Shown here: one piece after another, positions 8,088-15,943 of the stretch
Numbering within the stretch: the stretch's first letter is position 1
How the letters are laid out: each line of letters begins with the position of its first letter
Origin: a virus
IMG/VR virus record: IMGVR_UViG_3300033571_002122
Span: 1 to 33,873 of that record
DNA length: 33,873 nucleotides
Direction: 5' to 3' (one strand)
Notes under the pieces: generated by a model
What the model was told of the DNA's origin: nothing
Seen by the model: the letters and a program-made list of their open reading frames with translations, nothing else
Databases searched by the model: none
Position numbers and translations under genes: made by a program

Positions 8088-9359
8088 ATGGCAACAGACA
8101 TCGTTGGAAGCCTGTTTGGTATATCTCCTGAGATGTACCAGCAACAGATGAACCGTCAGGCACTGCAAGATGCAGTTGCCATGCAACAGTTAGACCCTTT
8201 ACAAAGGGCTGGTGCATTGACTCAGGCTGGTGCTTATATGGCTGGTCAGGGTATTGGAGGTGCTTTTGGCATTGAAGACCCGATGTTGAAGATGTATAGC
8301 ACACGCAATGCGCTTGCTCGTCAATTTGATGTAAACACTCCAGAGGGTTTATCTCAATTTGCTCAGGCGTTGCAGCAGGCTGGGGACATTCAAGGCGCTG
8401 CTCAGGCGGCTGGACTTGCTCGTCAGATTCAAGGCGCTATGGTTGAGCAAGCTCAAAAGGCGGCTTCTGCCCAATCTAGCTTAGCAACGGCTCAAAAGAA
8501 CCTGTTTGATATTGGCCCTTCTGGTCGTGCTCAAGAACTTGCCAAAACAGGAAAATTCACGCCTGAGAGTATTGCTGCATCAGTTACGGCTGGCGATGTT
8601 TCTTTGCTTGTTCCGATTGATAAACTTGCCAAGCCTCAGACTGACTTTGTTGGAAAGGCGGTTGAGCTTGGTTTTGGTGATAAGCCGAACTATGGCTCAT
8701 ACACTCCTGAACAGGTCAAAAAGATCAATGAGGCATTGCTCAAAGACGAGATTGACAAGCGTGCGGCTGGTGCATCTGTTACCCGTTTGACGGTTAACCA
8801 GAATCAAGAGCAAGAGTTTGCTAAAAAGCGTGGTACTACACAGGCCCAGGCTCTTGATGATGCCGCTAATTTGGCTCGTGGAGCATCTCAGGCACTTTCA
8901 ACTCTGTCAAACATGAAGCAACTCAACGCTTCTGGTGAACTGTTTACAGGGCCTTTGGCTAACTCTTACATTACAGGAACGAACTTCCTTGCGAGCGTTG
9001 GTTTACTGAGTCCTTCCCAGACCAGAGTTTTGACAAGTTCTGAAGTCTATGACAAGCAAGCCAAAGATCTTGTTATGCAAGATTTGGGTGGCAAACTTGG
9101 TGCTCAGATTTCTGATGCTGACCGTAAGTTTGTTGAGGCTCGGATTCCTCAGATTACAACGAGTGCCAATGCTAGAACTGAGTTGTTGAATAAACTTGAT
9201 GAGATTCAGCGCAATAAGATTGACTACTATCGCAAGATGAACTCTCATGCGAACAAGTTTGGCAACCTTAATGATTTTGACTTTTCTGAACAGTATTCTC
9301 CGATTCAGGCTCCTAGTGCGGCGCTTGGAACTCGTGAAAACCCCATCAAACTGAAGTGA
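8088..9359 (+). CDS. Putative internal virion / ejection protein
   Basis: This 423-residue, Gln/Ala-rich, largely helical protein begins MATDIVGSLFGISPEMYQQ. It has repeated helices (FAQALQQAGDIQGAAQAAG; QALDDAANLARGASQALS) and a charged C-terminal half (AQISDADRKFVEARIPQIT). It is the second of three consecutive large proteins likely ejected with the genome. A GGAG site lies in the ten-base gap upstream. No domain is recognised with confidence. Confidence 0.68.
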   Translation: MATDIVGSLFGISPEMYQQQMNRQALQDAVAMQQLDPLQRAGALTQAGAYMAGQGIGGAFGIEDPMLKMYSTRNALARQFDVNTPEGLSQFAQALQQAGDIQGAAQAAGLARQIQGAMVEQAQKAASAQSSLATAQKNLFDIGPSGRAQELAKTGKFTPESIAASVTAGDVSLLVPIDKLAKPQTDFVGKAVELGFGDKPNYGSYTPEQVKKINEALLKDEIDKRAAGASVTRLTVNQNQEQEFAKKRGTTQAQALDDAANLARGASQALSTLSNMKQLNASGELFTGPLANSYITGTNFLASVGLLSPSQTRVLTSSEVYDKQAKDLVMQDLGGKLGAQISDADRKFVEARIPQITTSANARTELLNKLDEIQRNKIDYYRKMNSHANKFGNLNDFDFSEQYSPIQAPSAALGTRENPIKLK

Positions 9360-9366
9360 GGTAGCC

Positions 9367-10854
9367 ATGCCTGTTTACGAATACGAAGGTAAGTTCTACG
9401 ATCTTCCTACTGGTCTGAGCAATGAACAGGCTATTTCACAAATTCAGGGCTATTTAGGCATTCAACAAGCGCCTCAAGAGCCTTCTGTGATGAGCCAAGT
9501 TGGTCGTCAGGCTGGTTTGGCTGGTCGAGCCTTGTATGAAGGCATTACAGCCCCTGCAACGACTGTTTTAGAGGGCTTGCGTAGTGCTGGTAACTTGGCT
9601 CTTGGTTTAGCAGGCTCCGAACGCCGTATTCCTAGTATTGCTCAGGCTCAAAGCCAAATGCTGACTGATATTGGTTTGCCAACCCCTGAAACTGGCGTTG
9701 AAAAAGCTGCTGGTACTGGCGTACAAGCCATGACTAGTGCGGCTGGAATGGCTCGTGCCCTGCCTGGAACTATCTTTGGTCAAGATTTGGCTCGTCAACT
9801 GCCTGCCGCCGCTGTAACAGGCGCTACTGCTGAACCAATTGCCGAAAAAACCAAAGAAATCACTGGTAGTGACTTGGCTGCAACTGTGGTTGGCGTTGGT
9901 TTGGGTGCTTTGCTTGGCTCTAGCTCTGGTCGCACCATTGGCGGTCTGCTTGATCGTATTGAGACTGGTAAACAGCCTATGGCAACCCTTGATTCTGTCC
10001 GTTTGGCGGCTCAAAGGGCTTACAACGATGTGGCTGACAAAGGCATTGTTTTGAGCAACGCTTCTGGCATGAACATGGTCAAAGGTGTCAGGAATGCCTT
10101 AGATGAGAATCGCTATCTTCCTGAAAATGCGCCTGCTGTTGAGAATGTTCTCAAGCGTTTTGATACTGTTACAGCCCGTGGAAATGTAAAGTTTGATGAA
10201 GTTGATCAACTGCGTCAATTGGCAAACGACCTAAAAACCGACAAAGATCGCAATGTTCAGCGTTTGGCAGGCGTGATGGTTAAAGAGATTGACGACTTTG
10301 TTGCCCGTCTATCGCCTAAAGATGTGGTGGCTGGTGAAGGTGGTATTGACGAGGCCGTTAAAACGCTTTCTAGTGCTCGTAAAGACTGGAGAAACCTAAG
10401 TCGTGCCACGACCATTGATGACATCCTAAATACGGCTGAAATCAGGGCCATGAACCCAAATGCTTCTGAGAGCGAGTTGATTCGCCAAGGATTTATTCGT
10501 TTGGCGGCAAGCAAGCAAAAAATGGCTGTTTTCTCTGATGATGAGCAAAACGCCATCAAAGCGGTAGCAAAAGGTGGTTCTCTTGACCCGCTTTTGTCCT
10601 TCGTAGCCAAGTTTGACCCAACTCGTCGCAATGTGTTGGGTGCTGGCGCTGTTGGCGCTGCCGCCATGAAGCCTGAATACGCACTACCGCTGATTGGCGC
10701 TGGTATTGGCGCAGAAGCCATGCAAGATGTATTGCGCCGCCGTGGTGCTCAAAGGCTCATGTCTGGTCTATTGACTGGAAATGTGCCGCCTCAGCCTGTC
10801 AGCACAGTGCCGCAGGGCTTGTTCTTTGGTGGGATGACAACGCCTGGACAATAA
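9367..10854 (+). CDS. Putative internal virion / ejection protein
   Basis: This 495-residue protein begins MPVYEYEGKFYDLPTGLSN, a short beta hairpin followed by EQAISQIQGYLG; I associate this opening with structural proteins of podophages. Residues around 60-200 hold hydrophobic Gly/Ala stretches (TVVGVGLGALLGSSSG) that could insert in a membrane. Further hydrophobic stretches lie near the C-terminus (VLGAGAVGAAAMKPEYAL, IGAGIGAEAM). The middle is helical and charged. Potential membrane-active segments fit a role in DNA delivery. Its stop abuts the next start directly. Confidence 0.68.
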   Translation: MPVYEYEGKFYDLPTGLSNEQAISQIQGYLGIQQAPQEPSVMSQVGRQAGLAGRALYEGITAPATTVLEGLRSAGNLALGLAGSERRIPSIAQAQSQMLTDIGLPTPETGVEKAAGTGVQAMTSAAGMARALPGTIFGQDLARQLPAAAVTGATAEPIAEKTKEITGSDLAATVVGVGLGALLGSSSGRTIGGLLDRIETGKQPMATLDSVRLAAQRAYNDVADKGIVLSNASGMNMVKGVRNALDENRYLPENAPAVENVLKRFDTVTARGNVKFDEVDQLRQLANDLKTDKDRNVQRLAGVMVKEIDDFVARLSPKDVVAGEGGIDEAVKTLSSARKDWRNLSRATTIDDILNTAEIRAMNPNASESELIRQGFIRLAASKQKMAVFSDDEQNAIKAVAKGGSLDPLLSFVAKFDPTRRNVLGAGAVGAAAMKPEYALPLIGAGIGAEAMQDVLRRRGAQRLMSGLLTGNVPPQPVSTVPQGLFFGGMTTPGQ

Positions 10855-11355
10855 ATGGAACCAATCAGCACTGCTCTTGCCGCCTTTGCAGCCGTTCAAA
10901 AGGCTGTACAAGTCATCAAACAGGCTCAGAAGACTGTTAATGATGTTTCCTCTCTTGCCCCTATGTTGGGGCAATATTTTGGGGCAAAGAAAGATGCTAC
11001 ACAGGCGCTAGAGCAGGCAAAGAAAGAGGGTGGCTCATCCCTTGCCAAAGCAGTTGAGATTGAGATTCAACTGATGCAACAAAGGGAGTGGGAAGAGGGT
11101 CTGAAGATGATCTTTTTCCAGACTGGACGGGCTGATGTCTGGGAAGCCATCCAAAAGCGTGTGGCTGAGGGCGAAGAGGCTGAGAGAGAGGCTCGTAGAC
11201 GGGCCAATGATGCCGCCAAGAAGAGGGCCAAAAAGATGGCTCAGATGGTTGAGATAGGCATTGCTGTTGGCCTCTTGGTGATTCTGGTTCCTCCGCTAAT
11301 TTGGGTGCTGATTCAGGGCCTGCTGTATGCCAAAGACAATGGGTGGTTCAAATGA
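10855..11355 (+). CDS. Coiled-coil protein with C-terminal membrane segment
   Basis: This 166-residue protein starts immediately after the preceding stop. Residues 1-130 are helical and highly charged, with a basic/acidic run (EGEEAEREARRRANDAAKK). A hydrophobic segment follows at about 138-159 (IGIAVGLLVILVPPLIWVLI). It is the first of four successive membrane-associated proteins before the endolysin. It could be a spanin-like or envelope-interacting protein, or part of the ejection group; the sequence does not decide. The stop overlaps the next ATG (ATGA). Confidence 0.75.
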   Translation: MEPISTALAAFAAVQKAVQVIKQAQKTVNDVSSLAPMLGQYFGAKKDATQALEQAKKEGGSSLAKAVEIEIQLMQQREWEEGLKMIFFQTGRADVWEAIQKRVAEGEEAEREARRRANDAAKKRAKKMAQMVEIGIAVGLLVILVPPLIWVLIQGLLYAKDNGWFK

Positions 11356-11603
11356 ATGAAGAAGACCCGATGGGCTACTTTCTCAAGAAGTTGGCCCTAT
11401 ACACCATCGCCATGCTCTATATCGTGTTGTTGGCTGGCATTCTTACGGGCTGCGATATGCCTGAGTTCTACCGCTACCAGTGCATGGACTCAAAGAATTG
11501 GGATAAACCCGCCTGTAAGCGTCCTGAATGCGAGATTTTGGGCGAATGTCCTGACCAACTGATGAAGCCAGAACTGACTAAGGGGCAAAACAATGAACGC
11601 TGA
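11352..11603 (+). CDS. Predicted lipoprotein, Cys-rich, in the lysis cassette
   Basis: Start at ATG 11352 is chosen for its ATGA overlap with the upstream stop; the product has 83 residues. A hydrophobic segment (LYTIAMLYIVLLAGI) ends in LTGC, a good lipobox with the lipidated Cys at about residue 34. The mature part is short and Cys-rich (FYRYQCMDSKNWDKPACKR, then CEILGEC). An outer-membrane lipoprotein next to holin and endolysin could act as an o-spanin-like factor, but no matching i-spanin is clear. It may instead protect against superinfection. Confidence 0.72.
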   Translation: MNEEDPMGYFLKKLALYTIAMLYIVLLAGILTGCDMPEFYRYQCMDSKNWDKPACKRPECEILGECPDQLMKPELTKGQNNER

Positions 11604-11943
11604 AACTATTGAAGCCAAGATCAAACTGATGATCGCCGCCACCTTCTGTTTTACAGTGGTGTGCATGGTCAGTCTGTCCATGTTTAGCCTTGTGTTTGTT
11701 CCTCAGCCCATGTCTGGGATTGCTCCTGCTGACAAACAGTTTTTCTTCCTTTTGTCTGACATGAGTAAGTACATACTTGGCTCATTAGGCACTTTACTGG
11801 CAATCAAGGGCAAAGACATGGTGAAAGAGGCTTTGAACAAGGAGCCTGACCCTGAGAAGCCTGAAGAAAAGGGCACTTGGACGGGTAGAGGCGATAAACC
11901 TGAATGGGTAAAGGAGAAGACTGATGCTACCAATGATCGCTAG
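11593..11943 (+). CDS. Two-helix membrane protein in the lysis cassette
   Basis: This 116-residue protein overlaps its neighbours at both ends (11 and 20 bases). Hydrophobic helices lie at about residues 11-36 (LMIAATFCFTVVCMVSLSM) and 51-68 (FLLSDMSKYILGSLGTLLA). The C-terminal tail is charged and Pro-rich (NKEPDPEKPEEKGTWTGRG). The topology fits a holin partner or antiholin. I do not recognise a named family. A tight overlap with the next gene suggests coupled translation. Confidence 0.72.
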   Translation: MNAETIEAKIKLMIAATFCFTVVCMVSLSMFSLVFVPQPMSGIAPADKQFFFLLSDMSKYILGSLGTLLAIKGKDMVKEALNKEPDPEKPEEKGTWTGRGDKPEWVKEKTDATNDR

Positions 11944-12403
11944 TATTGTTTCTGGGCTGATTAGCAATGGCTTGCCAAAGGTCGCCGATGCGGTCATGGA
12001 GAAGGGTGTTGACTATGTTCAGGGCAAGTTGGGCGTAGAGTTAAAGCCTGAAGGTCAGATGAGCCAGGAAGATGTCTCTAAGCTCAAAGAAGCGGCTATG
12101 AAACACGAAGAGTTCATGGCTGAACTGGACGAGAAGAGCCGCCAAAGAGCCACGGATATGCAGATGCAGGCCATGAAGTCAGATGACCCTCTGGTGCGCC
12201 GTTTCGTCTATTTCTTCATTGGTTTTTGGTCTATTTTTGCCGCAGCATTCATTCCTAGCCTGATTTGGCTGGACATTCCTGACCAGAATATGCGCTTTGC
12301 AGACACGATTGTGGGCTATGTGATGGGCAGTGTTGTGACCTCTATGTTTGCCTTCCTTCTGGGGTCTAGCCAAGGCTCACGGATGAAGGATGACAAGAAA
12401 TGA
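11924..12403 (+). CDS. Holin, 3TM (gene-transfer-release) type
   Basis: This 159-residue protein has an N-terminal hydrophobic/amphipathic stretch (MLPMIASIVSGLISNGLPK), a charged helix (VSKLKEAAMKHEEFMAELD), DPLVRRFVYFFIGFWSIFA, a Pro-containing turn, and a final segment (FADTIVGYVMGSVVTSMFA) ending in a basic tail. This pattern matches the holin-of-3TMs family known from phages and gene transfer agents. It would form the membrane lesion that lets endolysin through. It overlaps the endolysin start by four bases. Confidence 0.82.
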   Translation: MLPMIASIVSGLISNGLPKVADAVMEKGVDYVQGKLGVELKPEGQMSQEDVSKLKEAAMKHEEFMAELDEKSRQRATDMQMQAMKSDDPLVRRFVYFFIGFWSIFAAAFIPSLIWLDIPDQNMRFADTIVGYVMGSVVTSMFAFLLGSSQGSRMKDDKK

Positions 12404-13050
12404 CCCCTGCAATAGAGCAATTGGTAGCCGCTGGCGTAAAAGAGCCTGATAAGTGGCTCTCAGCCATCCAACATACTTGCAGTCAGTTTCAGATCAGTAA
12501 TGAGCGTAGGATTGCTGGTTTCTTGGCTCAGACTGCCCATGAATCGGCTGGATTTACTGCTCTGACAGAGAATCTGAACTACTCTGCCGACACAATGGCG
12601 GTAGTTTGGCCTAATCGATTCGCTGAAAAAGGGCCTGATGGCAAGCCAATCAAAGAAAATGGCAAAAATAAGCCCAACAAGTTTGCCCTTGCTCTGCATC
12701 GCAAACCAGAGATGATCGCTAATGTAGTCTATTCTGCCCGAATGGGCAATGGGTCTATTGAGTCTGGAGAGGGCTGGAAATACCGTGGTAGAGGCTTAAA
12801 ACAGCTCACAGGCAAGGATAACTACACTCGGTGTGGTCAAGGGCTAGGAATCGACCTTGTCGGCTCTCCTGACCTCCTTTTAGAGCCTCAGTACGCTGCC
12901 ATGAGTGCTGGGTGGTTCTGGAAGACCAATAAGTGCTTTGAATTTGCTGACAATAACGATTTTGAGGGTCTAACCAAACGAATCAATGGTGGTTTGATCG
13001 GCTTGGCAGACCGCAAAAGTCGCTATGAGCGTGTTTTGGCGACATTCTAA
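12400..13050 (+). CDS. Endolysin, glycoside hydrolase family 19 (chitinase-like) type
   Basis: This 216-residue enzyme cleaves peptidoglycan glycan strands. The catalytic block FLAQTAHESAGF (Glu48) is followed by a second acidic residue in LTENLNYS (Glu57), the usual GH19 pair. GWKYRGRGLKQLTGKDNY is the hallmark substrate-binding segment, and WFWKTNKCFEFAD with KRINGG completes the family pattern. No signal peptide is visible, so release depends on the holin. The stop is at 13050, overlapping the convergent gene below by four bases. Identification is firm. Confidence 0.93.
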   Translation: MTPAIEQLVAAGVKEPDKWLSAIQHTCSQFQISNERRIAGFLAQTAHESAGFTALTENLNYSADTMAVVWPNRFAEKGPDGKPIKENGKNKPNKFALALHRKPEMIANVVYSARMGNGSIESGEGWKYRGRGLKQLTGKDNYTRCGQGLGIDLVGSPDLLLEPQYAAMSAGWFWKTNKCFEFADNNDFEGLTKRINGGLIGLADRKSRYERVLATF

Positions 13051-13226
13051 GAATCGCTTAAGACTTGGACTCTCCAAACCAAGAAGTTATGTTTTTTACC
13101 AATTTCTGTCAGTTTGTCTGATAGTTCTTTGGAAATTTCCATTCGGACATCGCCGTTGATTTCATAAAAAGAGGCTATTCTTGCCTCTATTCTCAAGTCT
13201 TCAGTTATTGCGATTACGCTACTCAT
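13047..13226 (-). CDS. Small hypothetical protein (59 residues), last gene of the early block
   Basis: Read leftward from ATG 13226, preceded by GGAG, the protein begins MSSVIAITEDLRIEARIAS and ends WRVQVLSDS. It is a compact alpha/beta protein of unknown function. The ATG overlaps the stop of the upstream gene (ATGA), supporting translation. Its stop (13047-13049) lies inside the last codons of the convergent endolysin. I do not recognise a family. Confidence 0.75.
   Translation of the reverse strand: MSSVIAITEDLRIEARIASFYEINGDVRMEISKELSDKLTEIGKKHNFLVWRVQVLSDS
13063..13104 (+). terminator. Possible + strand terminator inside the convergent gene
   Basis: CTTGG and CCAAG form a short stem just after the endolysin stop, followed within a few bases by a TTTTTT run. 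The stem is weak. It would end late transcription inside the opposing gene, since the two genes leave no intergenic space. Confidence 0.3.
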
Positions 13227-13525
13227 GTGTTTGCTCCTTGTCTAACATCCACCCATCTGCTTTTACAAACCTCTTTAAATCGGTCTTTGGGGTGAGGGCA
13301 ATCTTGTGGCGGGACAACCACCATGTAGACTGCCTGATACTGACCCCTTGACCCTGGTTCTCTGACCCACCTATCTATGTAGGCATCAGGCATCTTTCTC
13401 AGACTGCTCTTGATGGTTTTGATGTGATAGATGTGAGGCAATTCAGCATGGATTTGCTTGGCAGTTTTGCCATTAGGGTTGTCCCTGAGAACTGCTCTGA
13501 TTGCTGGTGTATGCGGCTTTTTCAC
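13223..13525 (-). CDS. Small winged-helix-like protein
   Basis: A GTG start at 13525 is favoured because GGAGG lies four bases before it and the downstream reading begins VKKPHTPAIRAVL. The 100-residue product has an N-terminal helix-turn-helix pattern (AIRAVLRDNPNGKTAKQIH, then HIKTIKSSLRKM) followed by a beta wing (GQYQAVYMVVVPP). It may bind DNA as an early regulator. It overlaps the upstream HTH gene by about 50 bases and the downstream gene by four. Confidence 0.7.
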   Translation of the reverse strand: MKKPHTPAIRAVLRDNPNGKTAKQIHAELPHIYHIKTIKSSLRKMPDAYIDRWVREPGSRGQYQAVYMVVVPPQDCPHPKDRFKEVCKSRWVDVRQGANT

Positions 13526-13682
13526 GCTGCCTCCTAAAGAACCAATCAATAGCCCATTTGCTCACTCCAAACCGACTGGCAATCTCTTGGTGAGAAAACC
13601 CCTGTTCTTTGAGCTTCTGTGCCCTTGCATGATCAAAATTAGCTGGCTTTTTTCCTGCTCCTGGTCGTGCTCCACCTCTCAT
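13473..13682 (-). CDS. Small HTH (resolvase-type) DNA-binding protein
   Basis: The likely start is ATG 13682 (MRGGARPGAGKKPAN), which overlaps the preceding stop. The 69-residue product carries a clear helix-turn-helix (LKEQGFSHQEIASRFGVSK, then WAIDWFFRRQ) of the kind found in resolvases and phage small regulators. The N-terminal GGARPGAGKKP is common in phage terminase-small or HTH proteins. It could be a regulator of early transcription. The C-terminal tail overlaps the next gene in another frame. Confidence 0.75.
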   Translation of the reverse strand: MRGGARPGAGKKPANFDHARAQKLKEQGFSHQEIASRFGVSKWAIDWFFRRQREKAAYTSNQSSSQGQP

Positions 13683-14209
13683 TTGTTTCCTCTGCTTTCT
13701 ATTGCAACAGCACAGTCCCAAGCCGTTCCATCATCTTCCCATAGGTCTTCACACAGTTGGGCACACGCCTCACGCTCGTTCTCCCTGATCTGCCACTCCA
13801 ACTCTTTCAACAAGTCTGCAATGGTGTCACCATGACCTGTGGCGTAACTTCTGTCGATCATCCAATTTGCTACGGCTTCTATGTCATGCTTGAGTTGGGA
13901 TGTGTATAGAGGCACATTTGCATTCTTTTCTTTTGCGACCAATTTGCTGATGTAAATATTAGTGAAATCAATGTCTGTCCACGCCACAGGCTCTGGCTCT
14001 GGTTGCATCTGAATACCCAACTCACGCTCGTTCTCTGCCATGCGGTCTAGGGATTGCTGACTTTTCTGCCACTGAACACCTGCGTCATAGCCGTAGTTCC
14101 AACCCATTTCCACTAGGTCTAGTTCGGCTTGTGAATATGCCTCTCGTCTTGGCTCGCCTGTTTCCAAAAAGTTGCCGTCTGCCCATTGGTTGAATGTCAT
14201 GTAAATCAT
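13679..14209 (-). CDS. Hypothetical early protein, acidic
   Basis: This 176-residue protein starts at ATG 14209, with GGAGG seven bases upstream. Trp- and acid-rich segments include MTFNQWADGNFLETGE and MGWNYGYDAGVQWQKS. The C-terminal REACAQLCEDLWEDDG then TAWDCAVAIESRGNK recalls a tail that recurs in many small phage proteins of unknown role (an ER-EACAK-C pattern ending in a short basic tail). It repeats an ENERE motif near residues 59 and 151. Function is unknown. Confidence 0.75.
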   Translation of the reverse strand: MIYMTFNQWADGNFLETGEPRREAYSQAELDLVEMGWNYGYDAGVQWQKSQQSLDRMAENERELGIQMQPEPEPVAWTDIDFTNIYISKLVAKEKNANVPLYTSQLKHDIEAVANWMIDRSYATGHGDTIADLLKELEWQIRENEREACAQLCEDLWEDDGTAWDCAVAIESRGNK

Positions 14210-14245
14210 TCTTTTACCTCCAATACGGTTTCAATGCTTCATCTT

Positions 14246-14401
14246 TCATTTCATGCCCCTCATTTCCCATCCCAGAAGAAAGTATTTCCAGCGTGTTTGG
14301 ACAGTATTGCTGAGATAGCCCTGATTTTTTCTTTTCAACTCTTCCTTTGAATAGCCATTTGCCTTCATCAAAGTTTCAAAGACTTTTTGAGCTTCAGTCA
14401 T
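14246..14401 (-). CDS. Tiny hypothetical protein (51 residues)
   Basis: The ATG at 14401 overlaps the stop of the upstream gene (ATGA). The product begins MTEAQKVFETLMKANGYS and continues KEELKRKNQGYLSNTVQ, ending WEMRGMK. It is predicted helical. Short proteins with this arrangement occur in early regions of related phages, but no function is known to me. The 36-base gap before the next gene contains that gene's ribosome site. Confidence 0.7.
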   Translation of the reverse strand: MTEAQKVFETLMKANGYSKEELKRKNQGYLSNTVQTRWKYFLLGWEMRGMK

Positions 14402-14715
14402 ATTGCCCTCATGATTCGCTGATTCCGACCTGATTTGCCTTTGCGAACACCAATAATTTCAATGTGGCCCTTTTCGTATAGGGCTTTGAATCTACCAGTC
14501 ACAGAAGAGTATGGGAGATGCGGGAACTCGGCAAGCACTTCATCTGAAATACAACCCTCTGGGAAGCGTTTTATGGCCTCTAAGACCATTTGCTCCATCT
14601 TTGTTGTATCGATTTTCTCTGCTGCCTCATACGAGGTTACAGGGTCATCTCTACGCACCAGCCTATGGATTGGTGTGCCGAACTTCTCTTTGACGAATTG
14701 AAATGGATTGAACAT
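14398..14715 (-). CDS. Winged-helix DNA-binding-like protein
   Basis: This 105-residue protein has a DDPVTSYEAAEKID segment followed by helices and a wing: KMEQMVLEAIKRFPEGCIS, DEVLAEFPHLPYSSVTGRF, KALYEKGHIEIIGVRKG. This matches the small phage winged-helix proteins that begin D-P-x-T-S-x-x-A-A. It likely binds DNA and may regulate early genes or assist replication. It follows the tRNA-like element and is coupled to the tiny gene downstream. Confidence 0.75.
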   Translation of the reverse strand: MFNPFQFVKEKFGTPIHRLVRRDDPVTSYEAAEKIDTTKMEQMVLEAIKRFPEGCISDEVLAEFPHLPYSSVTGRFKALYEKGHIEIIGVRKGKSGRNQRIMRAI

Positions 14716-14747
14716 GATTGACTCTTATAAAAAATAGTGGGGTACTC

Positions 14748-14834
14748 GCTGCGTCTGTGGAAGGAATCGAACCCTCGCCTCCAACCTAGCTCAAAAGCCA
14801 AGCAGTTGCTCTACCAAACGCGCTCACAGCATCC
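14748..14834 (-). tRNA. tRNA-like element with an abnormal anticodon arm (degenerate; identity uncertain)
   Basis: Read leftward, the sequence holds a D-arm-like TTTGGTAGAGC and a good T arm: GAGGG, loop TTCGATT, CCTTC. The ends pair partly (CTGTG with CACAG, and GCG with CGC). The anticodon arm does not fit the standard 5+7+5 layout: about four extra bases sit on each side of a CTTTTGA segment (anticodon would read TTT, Lys). No CCA is encoded. It exactly fills the gap between two genes. It may be a decayed tRNA or a tRNA-mimic RNA. Confidence 0.45.
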
Positions 14835-14849
14835 GCTTTCCCCCGTAAC

Positions 14850-15098
14850 TCAGAAAGGCAAATCGTCATCCATCCCTTTAGACGGACGAGGAGTTGACTT
14901 GGCAGGCGGTTGCTCATCCTTGGGCGACAGTGCCAGACCCATGAATTTGCCACTCTTGCCCTCTTTAATCCAGGCTGACAGCCAATAGTCTGTGCCATTG
15001 ACAATCATGCTGCCCTTGTAATCGGGGTGTTTCTCAGACTCTTTCTTGTCGTTCTTGAACAAAACGCCTGAGTTATCTCGTGCTTGCTTTTCCATCAT
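14850..15098 (-). CDS. Small protein with SSB-like acidic C-terminal tip
   Basis: This 82-residue protein has a beta-rich body ([19 protein letters not shown], then [19 protein letters not shown] and [10 protein letters not shown]), followed by a Pro/Ser-rich linker and the tip MDDDLPF. That ending strongly resembles the D-D-D-(I/L)-P-F tip of bacterial single-strand binding proteins, which recruits host repair and replication enzymes. It lies directly downstream of the ERF gene (ATGATG overlap), so a role at single-stranded DNA during annealing or replication is plausible. Confidence 0.78.
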   Translation of the reverse strand: MMEKQARDNSGVLFKNDKKESEKHPDYKGSMIVNGTDYWLSAWIKEGKSGKFMGLALSPKDEQPPAKSTPRPSKGMDDDLPF

Positions 15099-15712
15099 TT
15101 GCCTTTCAGTGATTCATTGTGTTTCTTGAGTGCTGATCGCACATTGCTGGGCAGTTGCCCCCAAACATGGGTCTTCTCGTCAGCGTCTGTCAGACCCGAG
15201 AACTCTTCCCATGCGCCAATAATGTCGTCGGCATCAAAGCGGTCTTGGATGGCGATTGCGACATCTTGTAATAGACTCTCTCGTGACTCGTCTACCTCTA
15301 CTTTGGTAGGACGAACGACAGGGCCATCACCTTTTTTTCCTGTTGTGGCATCTAGCGCATCATGCTCAACAATCTCAAGTGCTGCCACCCACAGATAGCG
15401 TCTGAGGTAGGTCTGCACAGCGCCAAGGTTTTGTACCTCATGGCAACCTTTGAGTGCGGCTGATGACATGGGGGATTCAATAACGATGACCTCATCTGGC
15501 TTCTCGTTGTTGACAATACGCATATCTGCTGTTTCTTTGCCAAAGCTAATCACTGAGGTTAGACCAACCTCTTTGAAGATTTGCAGGGCGGGGACTACGA
15601 AGTCTGAGAGTTCAAAGTATTTGTAACCAGCAAACTTATTTTGACCAGACTTGTTGAGTTTTGATTGATGGAAGCGTTCACGAGCTTCATTGAGTTTTTG
15701 ATACACATTCAT
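15095..15712 (-). CDS. erf: ERF-family single-strand annealing protein
   Basis: This 205-residue protein matches the Essential Recombination Function family: an N-terminal helix ([18 protein letters not shown]), [18 protein letters not shown], then the conserved [19 protein letters not shown] and [19 protein letters not shown] ending HDALDA. ERF proteins anneal single strands and circularise or recombine phage genomes. The C-terminal 70 residues are a charged, less conserved part. Together with the SSB-tail protein and the RuvC-like gene it suggests recombination-dependent replication. Confidence 0.92.
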   Translation of the reverse strand: MNVYQKLNEARERFHQSKLNKSGQNKFAGYKYFELSDFVVPALQIFKEVGLTSVISFGKETADMRIVNNEKPDEVIVIESPMSSAALKGCHEVQNLGAVQTYLRRYLWVAALEIVEHDALDATTGKKGDGPVVRPTKVEVDESRESLLQDVAIAIQDRFDADDIIGAWEEFSGLTDADEKTHVWGQLPSNVRSALKKHNESLKGK

Positions 15713-15739
15713 AGGTAACTCCTGTTGATTGAAGATTGA

Positions 15740-15943
15740 TTATAAATTTTTGTCGCCTGTTGACTCAAGTTTTTTTACTAAATCAGAGATGACAATTGAC
15801 ATTCTGTATATCTGCTTGTTGTGCTGACCCAACATGACCACAAAGTCATTCACCTGAGTTTCCAAAGAGTTAAGCCTTGTCAGCAACTCTTCTTCTCTCG
15901 GACTATTGCTAGTCAGGTTGATAGAACCAGTCTCGGTATTCAT
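15740..15943 (-). CDS. Small coiled-coil protein, hypothetical
   Basis: The start at ATG 15943 gives 67 residues: MNTETGSINLTSNSPREE followed by heptad-patterned helices (ELLTRLNSLETQVNDFVVM; IYRMSIVISDLVKKLES). It overlaps the upstream gene by 35 bases. A longer reading from 16108 exists but would run through the upstream gene and looks non-coding. Function is unknown; oligomerising early factor is possible. Confidence 0.7.
   Translation of the reverse strand: MNTETGSINLTSNSPREEELLTRLNSLETQVNDFVVMLGQHNKQIYRMSIVISDLVKKLESTGDKNL

Noticed and set aside
11356-11562. 68-residue + strand frame inside the lipoprotein gene
   Set aside because: The product is Trp/Ser/Ala mixture without pattern; the other frame has a clear lipobox and a coupled start.
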